64,000 nt of DNA from Aliiglaciecola lipolytica. GTDB taxonomy: Bacteria; Pseudomonadota; Gammaproteobacteria; Enterobacterales; Alteromonadaceae. Below, one piece after another: positions 57,918 through 64,000 of this stretch (position 1 is its first letter; each line of letters starts with the position of its first letter). The stretch lies in contig NZ_JAHKPT010000006.1 of the NCBI RefSeq assembly GCF_018860635.1, forward strand, positions 104,444-168,443. The letters run 5' to 3'. The notes below the pieces were generated by a model, which did not search any database, was not told where the DNA came from, and saw only the letters and a program-made list of their open reading frames with translations. The position numbers and the translations under genes are program-made.

Positions 57918-59531
57918 TTATGCAGAATTAACGACTGTGGCAATATATTCTGCCAATTTAGCCTCAGCCTCATCGCCAAACAGAATTTCACATGCTTCTT
58001 TTAGCCCTGGGGCTTGCAAGATATCTTGCTGGGAGACAACTAAGGCTATTTTTGAGCGCCGCCGCAAAAAATCATCTAAGGTTGTTATCATTTCTCGATT
58101 AGCGGCATGTTCAACTTCAACCCGCAGATACTCGCTGTTTTCAATTAATAGCTTACCCATAGCAGGATTTTCACGAATGCTTTCCAGCATATTAATCGCG
58201 TTACGTCCGTACCTCCTCCAAAAACGTTGAGACAGAGGCTCGGAGGAACTTGCAGGTGTAAGCTCATCGAACCCCATCAGTTTAGCCCGATGGAAAAACT
58301 CGCGTTTTACGGCCTCTCCAGGTTCGCCGTACCATTTATAATCTTTGTAAGCTAATGGAATATTAAAGGACTCTATCAACTCACAGACTTCATCACCGAC
58401 GTTAAGGCAATCTGTCAACTTACCACCAAATATAGATAAATAGTGATTGTCTTTATCAACATCAATTGCGTGTTTACGGGACAATTTAACCCAATCGGCT
58501 TTCCCTCCGCTTCCTTTGATAGCCAAAGGTCTTACTCCACATCGTTCTGCGATGATGTCATTTTTAGTCAGCGGTTTAGCTAGGGCCAATAGTTTATTAA
58601 CGTTCGACAAGATAAATGCTCTATCTTGCTCAGAGACTTGCGTATTCGGACTGGGAACTTGTGTATCAGTGGTGCCAATACAGGTTTTGGGTCCCATGGG
58701 GATCACAAAAAACAATCGGCCATCATCAGCAAAAAACGTCAGCACTTTATGACTGTCAGTGATTTTGTCGACGATTAGGTGCACACCTTTGGAAAATACA
58801 TGGTGGTGCTCCGTTGTTTGTTTATTCATTTGATTTATTTGGTCAACAAAAGGGCCTGTTGCGTTAATAATAGCCTTCGAGCGAATTTCTATCTTTTCGC
58901 CACTGATCTGTTCGGTCACTTCACTTAACCATAATCCGTCGACTTTGCGGGAATGTTCTAGCCCTACATAGTTGGCGGCAATGCACCCATAACTCATGCT
59001 AGAGCGAACGAAATTGAACACAAACCTCGCATCATTATCATGTAAATAAGCATCTGAGTATTCAAATCCGCCAGATATATGCTCGGTATTGATAATACTT
59101 TCCATTTGTTTGATCTTTTCACAGGACAAATATTTAGGCATTTTTGTGAAAAAGCGCCCCATCAGCCAATATAAAAGGGTTCCCATATAAATGAATGCAG
59201 GTGAGAAACGAAATCCCCGTTGAATGCTGGTGAAAAAACGGATCTCTTGAACTGTGGATGGATAATGCCTCATTAAATGATTGCGGCTTTTACATAGTTT
59301 ATTAACCAATCCAAATTCAAAGCTCTCAAGATACTTAATCCCCCCCCAAGCAAGATTGGATGAATTTGAACTCGTGGAACCAGCAAAGTCACCTTTATCG
59401 ATTAACGCAACTTTGGCTCCTTTGGCCGACAACGCCGCTGCTGACACTGCGCCATTGATCCCGCCTCCCACAATAAGCACGTCGAAAGTATCTTGCGGAA
59501 GTTTTGCAATATTACTTTTACGTAAGTTCAT
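57918..59531 (-). CDS. glpD: FAD-dependent glycerol-3-phosphate dehydrogenase
   Basis: A 537-residue flavoenzyme that oxidises glycerol 3-phosphate to dihydroxyacetone phosphate and feeds quinones. The FAD motif FDVLIVGGGINGAVSAAALSA is followed by GDFAGSTSSNSSNLAWGGIKYLE, then INATGPFVD, MGPKTCIGTTDT and LSIFGGKLTDCL. ATG 59531 is chosen over TTG 59549 because the FAD motif then sits at the expected place; neither has a strong ribosome binding site. No glpK or glpF is in the window. It resembles the GlpD/GlpA group; the exact subtype is uncertain. The 222-base gap before the sapC-like gene shows no gene. Confidence 0.85.
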   Translation of the reverse strand: MNLRKSNIAKLPQDTFDVLIVGGGINGAVSAAALSAKGAKVALIDKGDFAGSTSSNSSNLAWGGIKYLESFEFGLVNKLCKSRNHLMRHYPSTVQEIRFFTSIQRGFRFSPAFIYMGTLLYWLMGRFFTKMPKYLSCEKIKQMESIINTEHISGGFEYSDAYLHDNDARFVFNFVRSSMSYGCIAANYVGLEHSRKVDGLWLSEVTEQISGEKIEIRSKAIINATGPFVDQINQMNKQTTEHHHVFSKGVHLIVDKITDSHKVLTFFADDGRLFFVIPMGPKTCIGTTDTQVPSPNTQVSEQDRAFILSNVNKLLALAKPLTKNDIIAERCGVRPLAIKGSGGKADWVKLSRKHAIDVDKDNHYLSIFGGKLTDCLNVGDEVCELIESFNIPLAYKDYKWYGEPGEAVKREFFHRAKLMGFDELTPASSSEPLSQRFWRRYGRNAINMLESIRENPAMGKLLIENSEYLRVEVEHAANREMITTLDDFLRRRSKIALVVSQQDILQAPGLKEACEILFGDEAEAKLAEYIATVVNSA

Positions 59532-59549
59532 GGTTTCGAGCCATATCAA

Positions 59550-60038
59550 TAATATTCATTAATTCAATTTTCCCCCGCGGACAGGTTTATGAGTAAACCG
59601 TTGAGCATATTCAGTACAATGGTAGGCGATAAAAGACCAAAGTTGGAAACTATATTTAACAATCCTCAGGTCTTGCTTAGCCTATCACCTTGTTTTCAAC
59701 TAAAAAATACGGGATAGTTTGTCGCAGCTTTAGATACCTCGGTGAGGCTTAAGTTAATCAGGCTTTAACACTCAACTTTTCCATCACTTTGTTAGTCACA
59801 CTGATACATTGCGTACAGTTAACGTGATTTGCTGTATTGATAAGGTAAATCAAGCATTGAAGTTGCTTGGGGTTTAACTAGCCTTGGACGGAAACAACTA
59901 AAGCTGCAGACATTTAAGTAAATCCAAATAACCGTGCTACAGCGTTAAAAGAAGCACAAAAATTTATAACCACACGCTTTTGAAACAGCGCGTCTTTAGA
60001 ACAATCGTCTAATCGTAAAATAATAAGGAACAGATAGT
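59550..60038. other. Divergent intergenic region glpD / dipeptidase
   Basis: About 490 bases without a convincing gene, RNA or repeat. It must carry the promoters of both divergent genes; I could not fix -10/-35 pairs with confidence. An AAGGAAC ribosome binding site precedes the dipeptidase ATG. Confidence 0.5.
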
Positions 60039-61235
60039 ATGAAAAAGAGTTTATGGATTTGTATAGCGTTGGCATTGAGCGGTTGTGTCACTGCGTCTGA
60101 TAGTGAATTTCATGCTTCAAAAAAAGCCACTGAACTGACTCAAAAATATATTTTAGTCGATGGTCACATTGATGTACCTTATCGTCTACAGCAAAAATGG
60201 GAAGATGTGACTGTCGCCACTGATTCTGGGGATTTCGATTACCCTAGAGCTAAAGCAGGCGGACTAAACGCTCCTTTTATGTCAATTTATATTCCAGCAT
60301 CTTTAGATGACTCCCCAAAATCCACGGCCTTAGCTCACAAATTAATTGATTACGTTGAAGCCATCGTAGGTAGAGCCCCAGATAAGTTTGCCATAGCAAA
60401 ATCACCAGCTGATGTTGAAAAACAATTTGCTCAAGGCTTAATCTCTTTGCCTATGGGTATGGAGAATGGTTCACCGCTGCAAGGAGACATGGAAAACCTG
60501 AAAACCTTCTATGACCGCGGTATCCGATATATCACCTTAGCCCATTCATTAGCCAATCACATTTCCGATTCTTCATACGATCTTCGCAAAAAATGGAAAG
60601 GCCTGAGCCCATTTGGTAAAGAACTGGTTGGCGAAATGAACAACATCGGAATTATGATAGATATTTCCCATGTCTCAGATGATGCCTTTTACCAAGTAAT
60701 AGAGTTGAGTAAAGCGCCAGTTATTGCTTCCCATTCATCCTTGCGCCGCTTTACTCCGGGTTTTGAACGTAATATGACCGACGAAATGTTAGTGGCCTTG
60801 GCCGAAAACGGCGGTGTAGTCATGATCAATTTCGGTTCTACCTTTGTCGACCAAGTGTCCAGAGGTTGGCGCATCACTATGGGTGAAAAGCGTAAAGCCA
60901 TTGAAGAGGAGTTTGGTGCAGACAGTGCTGAGTTAGAGAATTTTGAAGAACAGTATTTCAAAAACAATCCTTTCCCCTATGCCAATGTTGATACGGTCGT
61001 GGAGCACGTCGACCATGTTGTGAAATTGGTTGGCATTGATCATGTTGGTATTGGTTCAGATTACGATGGTGTTGGCGATTCATTGCCCATAGGTTTGAAA
61101 GATGTATCTGCTTATCCAAACTTAGTTCAAGGCCTATTGGATAAGGGTTATAGCGAATCTGATATTGCTAAAATACTCGGAACAAATTTACTTCGCGTTT
61201 GGCGTGAAGTAGAAGAGTACGCAGCTAAACATTAA
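60039..61235 (+). CDS. Membrane dipeptidase (peptidase M19) lipoprotein
   Basis: A 398-residue zinc dipeptidase of the renal dipeptidase family. The signal peptide ends LSGC (Cys16). Metal ligands: DGHIDVPY (His43, Asp45), MGMENGSPL (bridging Glu), ISHVSDDAF and ASHSSLRRF (His), and GIGSDYDGVGD near the C-terminus. It would cleave dipeptides at the cell envelope. The last 4 bases overlap the convergent exonuclease gene. Confidence 0.9.
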   Translation: MKKSLWICIALALSGCVTASDSEFHASKKATELTQKYILVDGHIDVPYRLQQKWEDVTVATDSGDFDYPRAKAGGLNAPFMSIYIPASLDDSPKSTALAHKLIDYVEAIVGRAPDKFAIAKSPADVEKQFAQGLISLPMGMENGSPLQGDMENLKTFYDRGIRYITLAHSLANHISDSSYDLRKKWKGLSPFGKELVGEMNNIGIMIDISHVSDDAFYQVIELSKAPVIASHSSLRRFTPGFERNMTDEMLVALAENGGVVMINFGSTFVDQVSRGWRITMGEKRKAIEEEFGADSAELENFEEQYFKNNPFPYANVDTVVEHVDHVVKLVGIDHVGIGSDYDGVGDSLPIGLKDVSAYPNLVQGLLDKGYSESDIAKILGTNLLRVWREVEEYAAKH

Positions 61236-61759
61236 AAATGAAATGAAGTAGAGTTAGTCAGTTCAGTATCGTGCTGAGTTTGCATATATACGTTCTGAAC
61301 TAACTCTGCGTCACAACTGGCCCTGTGACGTCGACAATCCATGCTTTTAACTAAGTTCTCTTGGGTATCATGCCAAAGTTCCATTTGTTTTTCAGACAGA
61401 ATATTTTCTAACGGACTAAATTTGAATTTCATGTGCTGTTTACCAGCACTAAAAAGTTTGATCAGCCAAGGGTAGTCCACCACCCAACCATCAGAATAAA
61501 CGGTTTGACCTCTCAAAAGGTTATTCAAATCTTCGCATACTTGGGATGCAGCAGTACCTTTTTGCAGTAATACATCTCGAGAAATACCGTGTAGGTCCTC
61601 AGCTTCCTGTGTCCAATGATGCCAATCAGCTTCTGGTTGTATCAATCGACAATAGCGCTGAGACAAATAAGTCACAACGCCCACCTCAATTGGATAACTA
61701 TGGCTCCCAAAACCACTGGCCTCTATATCGAGTATTGTCGGGATAATGGTCTTGTTGAT
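61232..61759 (-). CDS. DEDDh 3'-5' exonuclease-like protein lacking a canonical start codon
   Basis: The frame from 61759 encodes 175 residues with all DEDDh exonuclease motifs: ILDIEASGFG (Asp11, Glu13), YSDGWVVDYPWL (second Asp) and RHRASCDAELV (His145, Asp150). Between the preceding in-frame TAA and the first motif there is no ATG, GTG or TTG. The natural start position, 5 bases after AGAGG, reads ATC followed by AAC AAG ACC. The first canonical codon, GTG 61684, would remove the first catalytic motif. It either uses ATC, is a start-codon mutant, or carries a sequencing error. Convergent with the dipeptidase (4-base overlap). Confidence 0.65.
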   Translation of the reverse strand: MNKTIIPTILDIEASGFGSHSYPIEVGVVTYLSQRYCRLIQPEADWHHWTQEAEDLHGISRDVLLQKGTAASQVCEDLNNLLRGQTVYSDGWVVDYPWLIKLFSAGKQHMKFKFSPLENILSEKQMELWHDTQENLVKSMDCRRHRASCDAELVQNVYMQTQHDTELTNSTSFHF

Positions 61760-61866
61760 ATCAACCTCTGAATGAATTTCGGATAACCAATATGAATAAA
61801 GGTATATATTTTAACCAATCTACCCTACTTCTTTATTGATTAACAATTAGACTAAAGACTAAACAG

Positions 61867-61886
61867 CATTTTATTCGAATAAAATG
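61867..61886. repeat. Perfect 20-bp palindrome
   Basis: CATTTTATTC followed directly by GAATAAAATG is a perfect palindrome without a spacer. It lies in the 232-bp gap between two minus-strand genes, about 108 bases upstream of the exonuclease start position and about 105 bases downstream of the next gene. It may be an operator; it is too AT-rich to look like a terminator. Confidence 0.6.
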
Positions 61887-61991
61887 TCGCAAACATTAAT
61901 ATAAATCAAAAATGCCCGCATCGACATAAATTCAATGACAAAGATAACGAAAAGCGGATTAATGAATATCAGTGCTGGTTTTTAAAAGTAT

Positions 61992-62621
61992 TTAGTTTTC
62001 AGAGGTAGAATACTTTTTAGTTAGTATATCGGTATGACCGTGAGAGGCAAAATCCCCACCTGTGGCAGTCACAGTGAGTTCATTTACATTGTTGACAACG
62101 TCTCTGGCTTCTTTTAAATAATCAATAAGTGTCTCTTCTGGCATATTTTCCTGCTGATAAACTGCCGCTTGCTCTTTAGCTTTACCCCATTCAACAAATT
62201 GCGATAATTTTGAAGTTTGTTGTACTAAGTCGTTTAGTCGACTATCGCGATCAAGATAACCTTGTAATGATTCAGCGGATGGGCTGTCACCAATGACGGT
62301 TAGCTTTTCGTTCTCGACACTAATTTTAAGGCTGTCTATGCCGTCATACTGGGCAAATAATTGTTCGATTTCCTTGTTCAATTTATTCTGATTAAATTGA
62401 TAGTAATTTTCGACAGTATTCAAGTCTAAGTCGATTTCACCTTTTTCAAGTAACTTTAAGGTTTCTTCAAATTCTTGATTAGCTAAGCCAGTGTTTAAAA
62501 CAGCTAAACCACCTTTAATATCTTGTTTATTAGCTTGGGCAATATTTTCAAGATCTTGATTCGATTGGGTTTGATTACCGATATAATCAAATAAAGAAAG
62601 TGGTTGGGAATATATTTGCAT
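61992..62621 (-). CDS. Hypothetical protein, helical, no recognised domain
   Basis: A 209-residue acidic soluble protein without signal peptide, membrane segment or cysteine. It is rich in Gln, Asn and Glu and predicted helical (LENIAQANKQDIKGGLAVL, KLNKEIEQLFAQYDGID). A short strand-like part follows (LKISVENEKLTVIGDSPSAESLQGYLDRDSRLNDLVQQ). The N-terminus (MQIYSQPLSLFDYIGN) and overall build recall small motility or surface-associated proteins, but that is only an impression. ATG 62621 is preferred over TTG 62633; no clear ribosome binding site. Confidence 0.6.
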   Translation of the reverse strand: MQIYSQPLSLFDYIGNQTQSNQDLENIAQANKQDIKGGLAVLNTGLANQEFEETLKLLEKGEIDLDLNTVENYYQFNQNKLNKEIEQLFAQYDGIDSLKISVENEKLTVIGDSPSAESLQGYLDRDSRLNDLVQQTSKLSQFVEWGKAKEQAAVYQQENMPEETLIDYLKEARDVVNNVNELTVTATGGDFASHGHTDILTKKYSTSEN

Positions 62622-62908
62622 ATCAATTGTCAATTCAAAACAGATGATTATGCGAATGAATTAGCAGATTGTGTGCCAACAGCGATAACGATCACAGGCA
62701 CTACAAGTATCTGTTCGGACGTTTTGAGCACATTAAGAAGCAACTAAACAACCGTTAATTTAGCTAATAAATTCAGATAGTTAATCAAGAATCATAAAAA
62801 CACAATTAGATTAAATGATAGTGACTGTTTAACAGCAATTTGGATGGCTCAATTATGTATCCTGATAAAACGGCAACAATAGGGCAGTATGGCGAAATAT
62901 TGCCTTTT

Positions 62909-63370
62909 TCAATATCCACTACCTGATTGTGCGGCAAGGATAATAAAGAAAATAATATTAATAATGATACCGATATATCCTAACCATAACCCCCACAGAG
63001 CCATTTTGTTACCTATCAATTTACCATGACTGTGACGTATTTTAGAGCGAGCTATGTGACCAAAGATCACCGCCAATAAAGAGCTAAAGAAAAATAGACT
63101 AAGGATACCAAACAGTAAAGACGCCACGGCACATTTTGATCGTTTAACTGCATTTTCGGCGTCTGATGCTAGTACGATTGCATTTGGTGCTTTATAAAGT
63201 GCCTTGATTTCTTTCGCTTTTCCCAAGTGCGCACTAAATTCAACATGTTGTCCAGGACGAGCCGACTGACTGTATTTCCATTCATCCATACTAAAGGTAA
63301 AACGTTTATTTTCGGCGCAGATCACACCTTGTTTAGAGTCTGGCTGAAAATCGAGAATAGTTCCTTTCAT
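62909..63370 (-). CDS. Cold-shock-like domain fused to DUF4190 membrane domain
   Basis: A 153-residue protein. Residues 1-60 (MKGTILDFQPDSKQGVICAENKRFTF...PGQHVEFSAH) look like a cold-shock/OB-type fold. Residues 75-150 carry two membrane segments with the DUF4190-type pattern SLLFGILSLFFFSSLLAVIFGHIARSKIR and GLWLGYIGIIINIIFF. It suggests a membrane-anchored nucleic-acid- or nucleotide-sensing protein; function unknown. It is separated from the previous gene by 287 bases with no other gene visible. Confidence 0.7.
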   Translation of the reverse strand: MKGTILDFQPDSKQGVICAENKRFTFSMDEWKYSQSARPGQHVEFSAHLGKAKEIKALYKAPNAIVLASDAENAVKRSKCAVASLLFGILSLFFFSSLLAVIFGHIARSKIRHSHGKLIGNKMALWGLWLGYIGIIINIIFFIILAAQSGSGY

Positions 63371-63514
63371 TTACGTTCCTAATATAAAGCGAATTAATAA
63401 TACAGGTGCCGACATAAACCCATTTAACTGAATTTACCCCATTCACTTTAATAACTCTATAATTTTTATGTACTTAGAAGGTTTATTTAAGGAAAAACAA
63501 ATAAAGCGGGAAAA

Positions 63515-63888
<374 letters not shown>

Positions 63889-63895
63889 GGCGTGC

Positions 63896-63924
63896 AGTTT
63901 ACGTTGATTGCTGATTAGATACAA
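63896..63924 (-). promoter_or_regulatory. rnpB promoter
   Basis: On the minus strand TTGTAT (63924-63919), a 17-bp spacer and TAAACT (63901-63896), about 8 bases before the predicted 5' end of rnpB. Confidence 0.65.
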
Positions 63925-64000
63925 TATTTTGTCGCCGGTAAAAAAAGCGTTGTGGAACTTGATGTTCGCCACGGGCTAAGGCCTGAAGAATCCCCACAGT
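63899..64000 (-). CDS. Possible C-terminal fragment of a protein (partial at window edge)
   Basis: On the minus strand an open frame enters from beyond the window and ends at TAA 63899-63901. It encodes about 33 residues including ILQALARGEHQVPQRFFYRR. Family not recognised. It would overlap the rnpB promoter, which makes it less certain; 33 open codons can also occur by chance. Confidence 0.3.
   Translation of the reverse strand, partial: TVGILQALARGEHQVPQRFFYRRQNIVSNQQST

Noticed and set aside
62883..62909. Stem GGCAGTAT/ATATTGCC followed by five T on the plus strand
   Set aside because: There is no plus-strand gene upstream to terminate, and on the minus strand, where the gene lies, no T-run follows.

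Overview
The window looks like chromosomal DNA of a marine gammaproteobacterium of the order Alteromonadales (Glaciecola, Paraglaciecola or Alteromonas-like). This rests on protein sequences, gene order (rsmI-lpoA-yraN-diaA-dolP, rplM-rpsI-petABC-sspAB, a complete dcw cluster ending lpxC-secA), moderate GC, a carboxynorspermidine polyamine route and a GlyGly-CTERM exoprotein. The species cannot be fixed from the sequence alone. No prophage, intact insertion sequence, CRISPR array, tRNA or rRNA was seen.

Layout. 1-3100: an accessory strip with the decayed right end of an IS3-like element, a MarR regulator divergent from a DUF2798 protein plus a siderophore-interacting flavoprotein, a ChaC-like gamma-glutamylcyclotransferase and a wrecked response-regulator gene. 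3100-8900 (+): aceK (without aceBA), a D-cysteine desulfhydrase/ACC-deaminase-like enzyme, pnuC, and the carboxynorspermidine dehydrogenase/decarboxylase pair. 8900-11660 (-): DMT transporter, ApbE, RsmI. 11720-15260 (+): lpoA-yraN-diaA-dolP, linking peptidoglycan synthesis, replication initiation and outer-membrane integrity. 15300-21190 (-): a DUF2989 lipoprotein, sspB-sspA, the cytochrome bc1 operon petABC, and rpsI-rplM. 21675-23768 (+): a secreted trypsin-family protease with a PA domain inserted in its catalytic domain and a GlyGly-CTERM tail. 23757-30334 (-): small hypothetical-recO-pdxJ-acpS-rlmD-relA-mazG. 30700-32930 (+): a membrane diguanylate cyclase and a lipoprotein.

32900-55313 (-): mutT, secA, an M23 peptidase, lpxC, then the whole division and cell-wall cluster from mraZ to ftsZ (mraZ-rsmH-ftsL-ftsI-murE-murF-mraY-murD-ftsW-murG-murC-ddlB-ftsQ-ftsA-ftsZ). 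Genes are packed with ATGA/TAATG-type junctions. A clear mraZ promoter with 10-bp-spaced MraZ boxes lies upstream, and lpxC has its own near-consensus promoter. 55800-64000: galM and a SapC-family protein convergent on a shared terminator, an FAD glycerol-3-phosphate dehydrogenase, an M19 dipeptidase lipoprotein, a DEDDh exonuclease with no canonical start codon, two little-known proteins, and RNase P RNA (rnpB).

Most of the window is conserved housekeeping DNA. The observations most worth a second look are the PA-in-trypsin protease, the exonuclease whose start position reads ATC, the response-regulator and IS3 remnants, a perfect 20-bp palindrome near 61.87 kb, the cold-shock-like/DUF4190 fusion, and the control sites for mraZ and lpxC. 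I saw no multi-gene system that looks wholly new.
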